Positions 27,769 through 36,083 of a stretch of 64,000 nucleotides of DNA are shown here, one piece after another; within the stretch, counting starts at the first letter, position 1, and every line of letters begins with the position of its first letter. The DNA lies in assembly GCF_002836205.1 (NCBI RefSeq), contig NZ_PJBE01000013.1, positions 2,232,001 to 2,296,000 of the forward strand. Direction: 5' to 3'. The notes under the pieces were generated by a model that saw nothing but the letters and a program-made list of their open reading frames with translations, had not been told where the DNA came from and ran no database searches. Source of the DNA: Shewanella sp. Choline-02u-19 (lineage in GTDB: Bacteria; Pseudomonadota; Gammaproteobacteria; Enterobacterales; Shewanellaceae). The position numbers were made by a program, and so were the translations under genes.

Positions 27769-28890
27769 TTAATCCATTGTGACCGAAATTTGATTCTCTT
27801 GCATGCGTTTTTTCGCTAAACGCTTGGTTCTGTCTCTAATATCACCTGCAAGTTGACCACAAGCGGCATCGATATCGTCACCACGAGTTTTACGCACAAT
27901 AACCGTTAAGCCATATTCCATCAGTACTTTAGAAAAACGATCTATTCGTGAATTAGACGAACGGCCGTAAGGAGAACCTGGATATGGGTTAAAGGGAATT
28001 AAATTTACTTTACATGGCGTATCTTTCATCAGTTTGGCCAATTCATGCGCTTGGTCAGTACTGTCATTAATGTGATCAAGCATTACATACTCAACAGTCA
28101 CACGACCACGGTTAGCATTAGACTTGGCGATATAGCGACGGATCCCCGCGAGAAAATCTTCTAATGGGTACTTCTTGTTGACAGGTACCAATACATCTCG
28201 TAGCTCATCGTTTGGCGCGTGAATGCTGACAGCTAACGCCACATCCAATGCGTCGCCAAGAATATCTAACGCTGGCACAACACCTGACGTCGACACGGTA
28301 ACACGACGCTTAGACAAGCTAAAACCGAAATCATCTAACATGATATCCATTGCCGGAATAACGTTCTTCAAGTTAAGTAGTGGCTCACCCATTCCCATCA
28401 TAACAACGTTAGTGATAGGGCGATCGCCGGTATCTTTCACAAAGCCAATAAAGTCAGCGACACGCCAAACCTGGCCAATAATTTCAGACACGGTCAGGTT
28501 ACGGTTAAAGCCTTGAGCCCCCGTTGAGCAGAAGGTACATTCAAGTGCACAACCTACTTGAGACGAGACACATAAAGTGGCGCGATCTTCTTCCGGTATG
28601 TATACCGTTTCAACTTCTTGGCCATTACCTACGTCAATAGCAAACTTGATAGTGCCATCAGCTGATTTTTGATAACTTGAAATGGCAGGCGCAACAATTT
28701 CAAATTTACGCGCTAACTTTGCTCGTAATGCTTTGTTGATGTTAGTCATCTCTTCAAAGTCACTCACACCAAAGTGATAAAGCCATTTCATCAATTGATC
28801 GGCACGGAATGGCTTTTCACCCATTTCGGCAAATACCGCTCTCATCGATTTACGATCAAGATCTAATAAATTGATCTTCTTTTCACTCAT
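27769..28890 (-). CDS. rlmN: Dual-specificity 23S rRNA/tRNA methyltransferase RlmN
   Basis: Radical-SAM enzyme methylating C2 of A2503 in 23S rRNA and A37 in some tRNAs. The 373-residue protein has the CxxxCxxC cluster motif CALECTFC after VSSQVG, the glycine-rich VVMMGMGEPL and a late catalytic Cys in DIDAACGQLAG. It is the first gene of the rlmN-pilF-rodZ-ispG unit. A TATAAT on the minus strand (28933-28938) lies about 45 bases upstream. Confidence 0.97.
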   Translation of the reverse strand: MSEKKINLLDLDRKSMRAVFAEMGEKPFRADQLMKWLYHFGVSDFEEMTNINKALRAKLARKFEIVAPAISSYQKSADGTIKFAIDVGNGQEVETVYIPEEDRATLCVSSQVGCALECTFCSTGAQGFNRNLTVSEIIGQVWRVADFIGFVKDTGDRPITNVVMMGMGEPLLNLKNVIPAMDIMLDDFGFSLSKRRVTVSTSGVVPALDILGDALDVALAVSIHAPNDELRDVLVPVNKKYPLEDFLAGIRRYIAKSNANRGRVTVEYVMLDHINDSTDQAHELAKLMKDTPCKVNLIPFNPYPGSPYGRSSNSRIDRFSKVLMEYGLTVIVRKTRGDDIDAACGQLAGDIRDRTKRLAKKRMQENQISVTMD

Positions 28891-28932
28891 GTATGTAACC
28901 TCAAAAACCTAAAACCTGCATCCGGGCGGCGA

Positions 28933-28938
28933 ATTATA
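28933..28938 (-). promoter_or_regulatory. Candidate -10 box of rlmN
   Basis: A perfect TATAAT on the minus strand about 45 bases before the rlmN ATG; no clear -35. The remaining ~250 bases of this divergent gap hold no gene. A TAGAAT at 29143 is a possible plus-strand -10. Confidence 0.4.
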
Positions 28939-29197
28939 CAGATCCTAACAAAATTTGGCCAGTAACCTAGGCCTCCTAATATGCTCATGCTGCTATTTCA
29001 TACACTTATACTCAATGTTTCATCCGCCAAACCAAGACAAACCCACTAAGCAAAGGATAACGGACTGCACATAGAGGCAAAAACCGCGAAAAATAGCGTC
29101 TAAACTTCATTTGCTCATATCACGGATAATATAAACCTGTGCTAGAATCCGCTCAGACCAATGTTGGTCCGCCATTTGGAAGTGTAATTTCACCTGT

Positions 29198-30274
29198 ATG
29201 ATAACTCTTGTCATTATCGTTTTTGTCGCCATTACTATCTCTTTTCTTTGTAGTGTGTTTGAAGCAGTTTTACTCTCAGTCACACCCAGTTATATCGCCA
29301 CTCTTGCCGCAACAAACCCCGCTGCAGCAACAAGGTTGAATAAACAAAAAGAAAACGTTGAATCTCCACTCGTTTCTATCCTTACTTTAAATACCATTGC
29401 TCACACTGTTGGTGCCGCTGTTGCCGGCGCGCAAGCCGCTAAAGTGTTTGGTGACGAGATGTTAGGCGTGTTTTCAGGTGTGCTTACCTTTCTTATTTTG
29501 TTCTTCTCAGAAATCATTCCTAAAACATTAGGTGCAAACTACTGGCGCTCACTTGCCCCAACAGTCTCAATCGCCTTAGTGTGGATGGAGCGTGCAACCA
29601 AGCCACTTATCTGGATGTCTAAGCAGGTAACCCAACTAATGGGTAAAGGCGATGAAGGTCAGTATATTCGTCAAGAGATGAGTGCAATGGCAGAAATTGG
29701 TAGAGTCTCTGGCGAACTAGATGAGCAGGAGTCAAAAATTCTGACTCAAATGTTGTCTGTTAAAGAGATGCCTGTCACCACCATCATGACACCTCGTACG
29801 GTGATGTTTAAGCTACCAATAACATTAACCCAAGGTGATTTTGCCACTACATATATGACAAAACCCTTTACCCGAATCCCCGTTTACCAAGATGAACCCG
29901 ATAATATTATCGGCTACATCAATCGTAACGACGTACTGCTGGCAGAGCGGAAAACGCCGAATGAGCCCATTGCAGTGCTGAAGCATAACTTACTGGTCAT
30001 TCCTGAGACTGCAAAAATTCTACCGCTATTTGAGTTAATGATTAAGCGTAATACCAAGATTGCGATGGTGGTTGATGAATACGGCTCAGGTGAAGGCATT
30101 GTGACGCTGGAAGATATCGTCGAATCACTTCTAGGACTCGAAATTGTCGATTCCAACGACCCTGTCACAGATATGCAGCAATTAGCGCGTAAATTGTGGA
30201 GTCGTAGAATGAAGCATAAAGGCATTGTGCTGTCAGACGACGGCGAGTTTGATGACAAGTCAGATAAGGGCTAA
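29198..30274 (+). CDS. CNNM-type membrane protein with CBS pair
   Basis: The protein has 358 residues. Residues 1-180 form a DUF21/CNNM transmembrane domain (about four helices, with SFLCSVFEAVLLSVTPSYI and LILFFSEIIPKTLG). Two CBS motifs follow at about residues 200-325 (VTTIMTPRTVMFKLP, MVVDEYGSGEGIVTLEDIVE). Relatives such as CorB/CorC act in Mg2+ or Co2+ transport. Here the chain ends soon after the CBS pair, without the C-terminal CorC/HlyC transporter-associated domain found in longer members. It is monocistronic with a strong terminator. Confidence 0.88.
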   Translation: MITLVIIVFVAITISFLCSVFEAVLLSVTPSYIATLAATNPAAATRLNKQKENVESPLVSILTLNTIAHTVGAAVAGAQAAKVFGDEMLGVFSGVLTFLILFFSEIIPKTLGANYWRSLAPTVSIALVWMERATKPLIWMSKQVTQLMGKGDEGQYIRQEMSAMAEIGRVSGELDEQESKILTQMLSVKEMPVTTIMTPRTVMFKLPITLTQGDFATTYMTKPFTRIPVYQDEPDNIIGYINRNDVLLAERKTPNEPIAVLKHNLLVIPETAKILPLFELMIKRNTKIAMVVDEYGSGEGIVTLEDIVESLLGLEIVDSNDPVTDMQQLARKLWSRRMKHKGIVLSDDGEFDDKSDKG

Positions 30275-30283
30275 TTATCTTGC

Positions 30284-30304
30284 ATACCCAAGCCGCTTGG
30301 GTAT
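30284..30304. repeat. Short inverted repeat (REP-like)
   Basis: ATACCCAAG and CTTGGGTAT with a CCG loop, 9-bp perfect arms, just before the terminator of the preceding gene. It resembles small dispersed palindromes of this genus. Confidence 0.45.
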
Positions 30305-30309
30305 CAATA

Positions 30310-30337
30310 AAAAAAGGGAGCTTAGCTCCTTTTTTTA
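30310..30337 (+). terminator. Terminator of the CNNM gene
   Basis: GGAGC/GCTCC stem with TTA loop, extended by A7/T8 flanks that also pair, ending in a long T-run. Confidence 0.85.
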
Positions 30338-30378
30338 ACCGCCAAAATCAGTATTTCACCAATCAGAATGGTTAGTGC

Positions 30379-30384
30379 TATAAT
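30379..30384 (+). promoter_or_regulatory. Extended -10 promoter of the nucleotidase gene
   Basis: TGCTATAAT (extended -10) lies 25 bases before the ATG at 30409. It would start transcription near 30391, which rules out the longer reading frame that begins there. Confidence 0.55.
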
Positions 30385-30408
30385 TCTTGTTTGGTTCTGA
30401 GGATTAAG

Positions 30409-32151
30409 ATGACGTCTAATTACACTTTAAAACTTGCCCACATCAACGACACACATTCTCATTTCGACGCAAACCGACTGCAGTTTACGATATTCGAGCA
30501 ACAACAAGCATTAACGCTATACACTCATAGTGGTGGATACGCACGTATTGGTTACCAACTATCTCAGGCCAAATTGTCGGCCAAAGCCAATCAGCAATCG
30601 TTTCTGTTCTTACATGGCGGCGACAGCTTTCAAGGCACACTTTACTTTAAAGAGTTCAAAGGCAAAGCCAATTCGGATCTGCTGAACCTGTTAAAGCCCG
30701 ATGCGATGGTACTCGGTAATCATGAAATAGATGCAGGTAACGGCCCGGTCTTAGATTTCCTTAACGATATCCAGTTCCCTTTACTTGCGGGCAATATGGA
30801 TCTAAGCCAAGAAAGCCAACACAAAACAGCACGATTGGCCTCGCACCCTAACCTTTATGATTACGACAACGACACGCAGACAGCCAAGTATATTTTAAAG
30901 CCACTGCAGGATAAACAAGTCGCTATTGTCGGGATCACGCTTGATCAAATGAAAGAGATTGCCCGCCCCGACGAAGATACGCATTTTATCAATGCCATTG
31001 AAACGACGAGGCGCACCGTCGCTAAGCTTCATGCAGAAGGTATTGTTCACATCATCGTGCTGAGTCATCTTGGGTTAGACCAAGACAAAATACTCGCCCA
31101 AGACGTTGATGGGATCAGTTTGATTGTTGGCGGCCATTCTCACACGCTGCAAGGGGATTTTCGCGAGTTGGGATTAAGCAATATGCCTTATGCGGAGCGC
31201 GTGAACAACACGCCGATTGTGCATGCTGGAAAATACGCCGAAAACATAGGCATCGCTGATATTACGTTTGATGACAAAGGCACAGTGACAGATCTTAACG
31301 GCGGCAATCATTTTATGCTCGACCAGCAATTTATATTGCAAGCGGGTGAAGGTGAAGTCAGCGCTGATAATTATCTGGCGATCCGCGCAAAACTTGACGC
31401 TAACCCGGCTATTTTTTGGGATGGCGAAGACAGTGTCATTCAGCAAGCTATCCTTAAAAAATATCGGCCAACGCTTGATGCCCTCGACAATCAAATTCTC
31501 GGCTTTGTGCCAAGAAACCTCATTCATACACGCTTACCGAGCAAAGCACTGCCCCATGGCAGTGAGATAGCGCCTTTGGTCAGCCGGAGTATGTTCCAAG
31601 AAACTGTCGATATGGGCATTGAAGTTGATTTTGCACTGCACAATGCCGGTGGTGTTAGGCAGTCACTTAACAAAGGGCAATTAAGCCTTGCCGAAGTGAT
31701 CGGCCGTATTTTGCCGTTTGACCTGCCTTTAGTGACCTACCAAATTCAAGGCCGCTGTCTATTTGAGATGTTAGAATCTGCCATTAATGCTGCCACGAAT
31801 AATAGTGTCATCGGCACTGGAGCAGGCAGTTTCCCTTACACCTATGGCCTTAAGTATTTTTATGATGGCAGACAAACCTTAGGTGGACGGATCATTAAGC
31901 TTGAAATTATGCGCCACGTTGAAGGCATACCGCAGTGGTTTGATATTGACCCTGAACAACAGTATATCGGCGTGTCATCAGCATATACCGCATCAGGTAA
32001 AGAGGGTTACTCACCTATTTTACAGTCCAGCTGGCAGCGCAGTGTCGAGACGCTCACCTTAGCAGAAGCTTTTATTCGTTTTATGGCACGGCCGGAAACA
32101 CTCGTGGACGTAATAGAGCCACAGGTGCATTACACTAGCCATAGACGTTAA
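30409..32151 (+). CDS. UshA-like 5'-nucleotidase/metallophosphoesterase, cytoplasmic form
   Basis: The protein has 580 residues. The N-terminal calcineurin-like phosphoesterase has all metal-site motifs: AHINDTHSHFD, GGDSFQGT, GNHEID, LSHLGLDQD and GGHSHT. The C-terminal 5'-nucleotidase domain (~residues 350-560) contains DFALHNAGGVRQSL and FPYTYGLKY. It is predicted to hydrolyse nucleotides or nucleotide sugars. Unlike periplasmic UshA, the chain starts directly with MTSNYTLKLAHINDTH and has no signal peptide. The start at 30409 is chosen because GAGG lies seven bases upstream. Confidence 0.9.
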   Translation: MTSNYTLKLAHINDTHSHFDANRLQFTIFEQQQALTLYTHSGGYARIGYQLSQAKLSAKANQQSFLFLHGGDSFQGTLYFKEFKGKANSDLLNLLKPDAMVLGNHEIDAGNGPVLDFLNDIQFPLLAGNMDLSQESQHKTARLASHPNLYDYDNDTQTAKYILKPLQDKQVAIVGITLDQMKEIARPDEDTHFINAIETTRRTVAKLHAEGIVHIIVLSHLGLDQDKILAQDVDGISLIVGGHSHTLQGDFRELGLSNMPYAERVNNTPIVHAGKYAENIGIADITFDDKGTVTDLNGGNHFMLDQQFILQAGEGEVSADNYLAIRAKLDANPAIFWDGEDSVIQQAILKKYRPTLDALDNQILGFVPRNLIHTRLPSKALPHGSEIAPLVSRSMFQETVDMGIEVDFALHNAGGVRQSLNKGQLSLAEVIGRILPFDLPLVTYQIQGRCLFEMLESAINAATNNSVIGTGAGSFPYTYGLKYFYDGRQTLGGRIIKLEIMRHVEGIPQWFDIDPEQQYIGVSSAYTASGKEGYSPILQSSWQRSVETLTLAEAFIRFMARPETLVDVIEPQVHYTSHRR

Positions 32152-32180
32152 CGCTGATAGCTGCCCATTAGCGTTAGCTA

Positions 32181-32200
32181 ACAGAACAGAACAGAACAGA
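32181..32200. repeat. Pentanucleotide repeat ACAGA x4
   Basis: Four perfect ACAGA units in the 88-bp gap between the converging nucleotidase and GNAT genes. It is outside coding sequence. Confidence 0.8.
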
Positions 32201-32239
32201 GTACCTCGTTATTTGATGGGGTATTCTTTCAATCCAACG

Positions 32240-32752
32240 TCACTTATTTATCAGCACTTTACTCATGCTAAAGTTAACTAATACCTGCCCTGCGCGTGGA
32301 TGTCGGTTCTTTGAAAGCACCTTATATCCCTGTTTTTCGAAAAAGGGCTTGGCTAAATAAGATGCCTCAACCGTGAGTTCTTTTATATGTTGCGCCGCAG
32401 CATACTCTTCTAAATAGCCGTAAAGTGCAGTGGCCACTCCTCTTCCGGTAAAATCAGGGTGACTAAACAGACAATCGATGTCAGCCGTAAGCACCTCTTC
32501 AGCGCCGTCCGATGGTTTAAGCCGTGCAGGCTTGAGGTTGATAAACCCCGCAATAACGCCTCTCTCAACCGCCACCCATGTTGTAGTAGGCTGTAACCTT
32601 GTAAGCCAATCTTGATGACTTCGAGGCGCTTGTGACCACACTGCACGTTCATCAGCACTATAGTGGCTACTGGCTCCCTGCGTGATACTCAGGTGGAACA
32701 AGGTCGCGAGTTGGTCGACATCCTGTTCAGTAAACAATCTCACACTCATCAT
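32240..32752 (-). CDS. GNAT-family N-acetyltransferase, second of a tandem pair
   Basis: The 170-residue single-domain GNAT has an acetyl-CoA-binding segment IDCLFSHPDFTGRGVATALY (R-G-x-A/G pattern), then ELTVEASYLAKPFFEKQGY. It resembles the gene directly upstream (same length, FHLSIT/FHLAIN near the start, SMSKVL/LMSKVL at the end), so the two arose by duplication. A ten-base gap implies cotranscription. Substrate unknown. No terminator is obvious at its 3' end. Confidence 0.85.
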   Translation of the reverse strand: MMSVRLFTEQDVDQLATLFHLSITQGASSHYSADERAVWSQAPRSHQDWLTRLQPTTTWVAVERGVIAGFINLKPARLKPSDGAEEVLTADIDCLFSHPDFTGRGVATALYGYLEEYAAAQHIKELTVEASYLAKPFFEKQGYKVLSKNRHPRAGQVLVNFSMSKVLINK

Positions 32753-32762
32753 TTTATCCAGC

Positions 32763-33278
32763 TTAACTTTGCTCCTGTACTGACAGCACTTTACTCATTA
32801 AATAACCCATTATAATTTGACCGCGCTTTTCTTGATAACTGCGATGGTGGAGTCTAAAGCCATGAGAGAGAAACAGCGGTTTTGAAAGCTTAGAAGCATC
32901 CACTGACAAGTTACTGATATTGGCGGAAGTCGCCCAAGTTTGTAATTGCGTGAAAAGTGCAGTGGCGATCCCCCGATGTTGATAATCAGGGTGGACATAG
33001 AGACTGTCAATATAGCCACGAGTATTAAAATGAGTCTCAAGGTTGACCAAACCGCAACAAAAAGGCACACCTTGTACATCACGTTCATCATCGATCATTA
33101 GCCAAGCTTTTGATCGTGATAGCCTTTTGTGCCAATGGTAGCCGGAACGAGGCGAAGATGACCAAGCTTGTTTCTCTGCTATAGAGTAAACATCATCGGC
33201 GATAACATTAATGGCCAGATGAAATAAGTGGCTAACTTGGACCGCATAACACTTGCTATAAGGAATAATTCTGAGCAT
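32763..33278 (-). CDS. GNAT-family N-acetyltransferase, first of a tandem pair
   Basis: 171 residues from the ATG at 33278 (MLRIIPYSKCY); a TTG three codons earlier is an alternative start. The acetyl-CoA-binding segment is DSLYVHPDYQHRGIATALF, followed by NLSVDASKLSKPLFLSHGF. It is a paralogue of the downstream gene. Substrate unknown. No strong Shine-Dalgarno is seen for either start. Confidence 0.83.
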   Translation of the reverse strand: MLRIIPYSKCYAVQVSHLFHLAINVIADDVYSIAEKQAWSSSPRSGYHWHKRLSRSKAWLMIDDERDVQGVPFCCGLVNLETHFNTRGYIDSLYVHPDYQHRGIATALFTQLQTWATSANISNLSVDASKLSKPLFLSHGFRLHHRSYQEKRGQIIMGYLMSKVLSVQEQS

Positions 33279-33330
33279 GGCAATCAATCAAACGAAACAA
33301 TAGCGTTATTTTGCGCTAGTTCATGACAAA

Positions 33331-33364
33331 AGAAAACGGCGCAGACAAAGTCTGCACCGTTTTC
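33331..33364 (-). terminator. Terminator after the NrfJ-like gene
   Basis: AAAACGG-C-GCAGAC pairs with GTCTGC-A-CCGTTTT around an AAA loop, with A/T runs on both sides. It lies 50 bases after the stop at 33411 and isolates it from the GNAT pair. Confidence 0.8.
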
Positions 33365-33410
33365 TTATACTGTGATACCAGTTGAGCTCTTAGCTACAAC
33401 CAGACCCGTA

Positions 33411-33713
33411 TTACTTCTTGTCGATACTGCCAACAAACAATAGCTTGTCAAAAGTACGATTTAACGTTTTGCTGGCAAAGTCGCTCATCCACATCTGCTC
33501 TTGAACAACGACGTTATCGCCTTTCTTAACTTCAATTTGTGGACCCGCTGCCCAAAATGTTTGGTCAGCTTCTTTAATCTGTACATAGGTATAACCGCCG
33601 CCATTCATAGTATCCATGACAGTACCTTCATGCATAACACCTTGAGCCCAAGCGCTAGACATACCAAGAGCCAGTGTTGCTGCTGCAGCCAATTTAACTA
33701 TTTTAGCTATCAT
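33411..33713 (-). CDS. Small exported NrfJ-like OB-fold-type protein
   Basis: The 100-residue protein has a signal peptide with cleavage expected after SSAWA. The mature 77 residues contain GTVMDTMNGGGYTYVQI, FWAAGP, KKGDNVVVQ and SKTLNRTFDKLLFVGSI, a compact beta pattern shared with proteins annotated NrfJ or nitrite-reductase-associated. NrfJ in epsilonproteobacteria is linked to nitrite reduction, but no nrf gene lies nearby, so the role is open. It is monocistronic. The family call is from memory of the motif, not from a search. Confidence 0.65.
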   Translation of the reverse strand: MIAKIVKLAAAATLALGMSSAWAQGVMHEGTVMDTMNGGGYTYVQIKEADQTFWAAGPQIEVKKGDNVVVQEQMWMSDFASKTLNRTFDKLLFVGSIDKK

Positions 33714-33907
33714 CGGAAATTTCCTTTCAAAGTTATCAATTCAAATATATTAAAGCATGCAATAAAGCATAAATCTCTAATACTCTTCACTAATCATAAC
33801 CTAATCTCCAACTATTAGACGCAACTCTCATTCCAAAGGAAATTTAGCCCTATCACGGAACTTTTTTAAGAAGCAATTAATACCCATTGCATTAAGTAAT
33901 AAATCGG

Positions 33908-34135
33908 TCACCTTGCCCGTTTTACCTTGTCGAGCAGGGGTTGCAACATACCTTCAAGCCCATTGAGCTTCACTTCATACATTAACGCCAGTTGCTGCCC
34001 CAGCTTGCCCTCAGGAAAACCTTTTGAGTGAAACCACACCAAGTATGGCTCTGGTAATTCGAGTAAATAGCGCCCAGCATATTTGCCAAAGGGCATTTTC
34101 TGGCTAATCGCTTCTTGTAATAATGTCTCATCCAC
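33908..34135 (-). CDS. DUF3820 family protein
   Basis: The 75-residue cytoplasmic protein has the family hallmarks MPFGKYAGRYLLELPEPYL and WFHSKGFPEGKLG. DUF3820 proteins are small, widespread in gammaproteobacteria and of unproven function (sometimes called putative quorum-sensing-regulated virulence factor). It is monocistronic and divergent from the ParA module. Confidence 0.88.
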   Translation of the reverse strand: MDETLLQEAISQKMPFGKYAGRYLLELPEPYLVWFHSKGFPEGKLGQQLALMYEVKLNGLEGMLQPLLDKVKRAR

Positions 34136-34502
34136 TGTGCTGCATCCGTGTTTATGACTGCTGCTGATTCATCGGCAAAGCCTAACATGGAGTAGGATTC
34201 AAAGGCGTCATTTTTTATAACGCGCTTATCGCTTTACATTCTCGAGCACTGAATGGGTACTAAGTGGTTATGACCCACGAACCCAATATAATCAATTAGT
34301 ATATAAGTAATAGATAAAGGTCACTTTTGAAATATTAAACTTAAGAGTGATAACGATATTACCTAACTACTGGGTAAACACACCCGTTTAGACTACATAT
34401 TTACGCCCTAAAAACCACCTAAGCCACTAATAAAATTAACAAACAAGCTTAGTAAGCCTTTTCACTGACTGAAGTGTCAAAAAACCAACGAAAGCGCTTT
34501 TT
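34136..34502. other. AT-rich upstream region of the ParA module
   Basis: About 370 bases without a gene between the divergent DUF3820 and ParA-module genes. It probably holds promoters for both and the first copy of the TGTCAAAAA repeat. AAAGCGCTTT (near 34490) is a small palindrome. Confidence 0.5.
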
Positions 34503-34548
34503 TTGTCAAAAATACTTCATCAGTCAATTGAAATAAAAGTGTCAAAAA
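34474..34548 (+). repeat. Three TGTCAAAAA direct repeats at the start of the ParA module
   Basis: Perfect TGTCAAAAA copies lie at 34474, 34504 and 34540, spaced 30 and 36 bases. The second and third overlap the beginning of the first ORF. They could be an operator or centromere-like site for the module's DNA-binding protein, though the spacing is not strictly helical. Confidence 0.4.
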
Positions 34549-34706
34549 TCATACCGTTGACCTTAAGCCTATCGCAGCCTAAATTAATGTTACAGCTGTT
34601 GCATTGGGTGACAGAAGTTAATAAAGCTATCCCAATAAAACCAGTGCGCATCCAGCAGCTTCTTAACAGTCAGATAAATAAACGCGTACTTGAGGAAAAA
34701 GCATGA
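34503..34706 (+). CDS. Small protein upstream of ParA, unknown
   Basis: A 67-residue frame from a TTG at 34503, or 55 residues from the GTG at 34539 (MSKIIPLTLSLSQPK). It is mostly helical, with no signal or membrane segment and no recognised family. Its stop overlaps the ParA ATG by four bases (ATGA), which is the main reason to believe it: translation would be coupled to ParA. Start choice is uncertain because no clear Shine-Dalgarno precedes either codon. Confidence 0.5.
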   Translation: MSKILHQSIEIKVSKIIPLTLSLSQPKLMLQLLHWVTEVNKAIPIKPVRIQQLLNSQINKRVLEEKA

Positions 34707-35446
34707 TTATATTAGTTGGTGGTGAAAAAGGCGGTAGTGGTAAAAGCTGTTTAGCGCAAAATATTGCCGTTTTCTTAACAGCAGAATGCCAAGCTTCAGT
34801 GATTATGGTTGATTGCGATCCTCAACGTACCACTTCAGACTGGATCCATGCCAGAAATAACAACCCAGAATTACCCAGTATCAACTGCGTACAGTTATAC
34901 GGAAAAATACGTAATGACTTACTCAGTCTTGAGCAACACTATGACTATGTCATTGTTGATTGTGGTGGCCAGGACAACCTCGCCCTTCGCGCAACAATGT
35001 CAGTAGCATCACATGTACTCATGCCGCTCAGACCTAAACGCCGAGACCTTAAAACCGTGAGTCATATGGATGATATTGTCGCAACATGTATGATGATTAA
35101 CCCAAAAATGCGCGCAACATTTGTCATAACCCAATGCCCTAGTTTACCTAACCAAGCTAACCGTATTTTAGAAGCTAAAGAAGTGTGTAAAACCTATGAC
35201 ATCAACGTTCTTGATGCCATTACTTATAGCCGAAACATCTATGATGACAGTGAAGAGTCAGGCTTATCTGTGTTGGAAATTGAACCACAGGGTAAAGCTG
35301 CCAACGAGATCCGTGGTATAGCCACCGAAATGCTACAAGTGACTAATGCAACAGAGATACGCAATCGTATCGCCGAAAAACAGATGAAAAAGATGAGAGG
35401 TGAATATGGGTCTGACAGATCTCAAGAAAAACTCTACGCTGTCTAA
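34703..35446 (+). CDS. ParA/Soj-type ATPase
   Basis: The 247-residue protein has a deviant Walker A motif GGEKGGSGKS within the first 15 residues, Walker B-like VIMVDCDPQRTTSDW, and switch II VIVDCGGQDNLALR. It has no N-terminal HTH, so it is the small (type Ib-like) form. Such ATPases position plasmids, chromosomes or protein clusters by ATP-driven DNA binding, together with a partner encoded next to them. Here the partner would be the overlapping downstream gene. The locus lies among ordinary chromosomal genes, far from any visible replication gene, so it is either a captured plasmid module or a dedicated positioning system. Confidence 0.9.
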   Translation: MIILVGGEKGGSGKSCLAQNIAVFLTAECQASVIMVDCDPQRTTSDWIHARNNNPELPSINCVQLYGKIRNDLLSLEQHYDYVIVDCGGQDNLALRATMSVASHVLMPLRPKRRDLKTVSHMDDIVATCMMINPKMRATFVITQCPSLPNQANRILEAKEVCKTYDINVLDAITYSRNIYDDSEESGLSVLEIEPQGKAANEIRGIATEMLQVTNATEIRNRIAEKQMKKMRGEYGSDRSQEKLYAV

Positions 35447-35861
35447 GTCTACTCATCATAAAATCCAGACATCTCAGTTAGCGTTAGATGATTTAATTGA
35501 TGATTTCATCAATGATGCTAACCGCTATGCTGTCGGAGAAGCGCAACTTGCTCCCTCAACAAATAAGGTGATTGAGCTAAACTTTAACAAGCACCCATTG
35601 AATTTGTCTGCATTGAATGTTCTCGCTGACGATGTGTCCGTTGTAGCAAAATCGGCAACGGTTAAAAGAATAACAAAAGGAAATGCTCCGTTTAGAAAAT
35701 CAACATTCACATTGAGTGAATCTGCCATTGCCCATCTGGCAACCTTGGCTGATGACGGTGATGTTGCCAAGTCAAAACTAGTGCGCTTTTTAATTGAACA
35801 TCATTTTAATAAGACACAACAAGAGAGAAAAGAAATAGAGAAAAGTATTATTGTAGAGTAA
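35406..35861 (+). CDS. Putative ribbon-helix-helix partner of ParA
   Basis: 151 residues from the ATG at 35406, which has AGAGG five to six bases upstream and lies inside the 3' end of the ParA gene (41-base overlap). The N-terminal ~100 residues look flexible, with basic and acidic patches (DLIDDFINDANRYA). The C-terminal part (RKSTFTLSESAIAHLATLA, then SKLVRFLIEHHF) has the beta-strand plus two-helix look of a ribbon-helix-helix DNA-binding domain. Size, position and fold suit a ParB-like adaptor of a type Ib partition module. No database family was checked. Confidence 0.65.
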   Translation: MGLTDLKKNSTLSKSTHHKIQTSQLALDDLIDDFINDANRYAVGEAQLAPSTNKVIELNFNKHPLNLSALNVLADDVSVVAKSATVKRITKGNAPFRKSTFTLSESAIAHLATLADDGDVAKSKLVRFLIEHHFNKTQQERKEIEKSIIVE

Positions 35862-35877
35862 CCACCCTCCCAACTTA

Positions 35878-35927
35878 GCTGGCAGAAATGGAAACGTTTT
35901 TAATTATTGATCTGTCAGCCTTTTTTT
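35878..35927 (+). terminator. Terminator of the ParA module
   Basis: GCTGGCAGA pairs with TCTGTCAGC (one G-T) across a 24-base loop and is followed by seven T's, 17 bases after the last gene. Confidence 0.65.
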
Positions 35928-36083
35928 ATCCTATCAAGACTCCATCAACTGCTTATTTCCCATAAAAAATCCCGATATTGCACTTTTATCGTTGAATTCC
36001 AACTGCCTAGTCCACATATCATTAACATTAGCCACATTATCGGTAACGAGGATCTTGGCTTCACATGTTAATTAGGGATTCTG

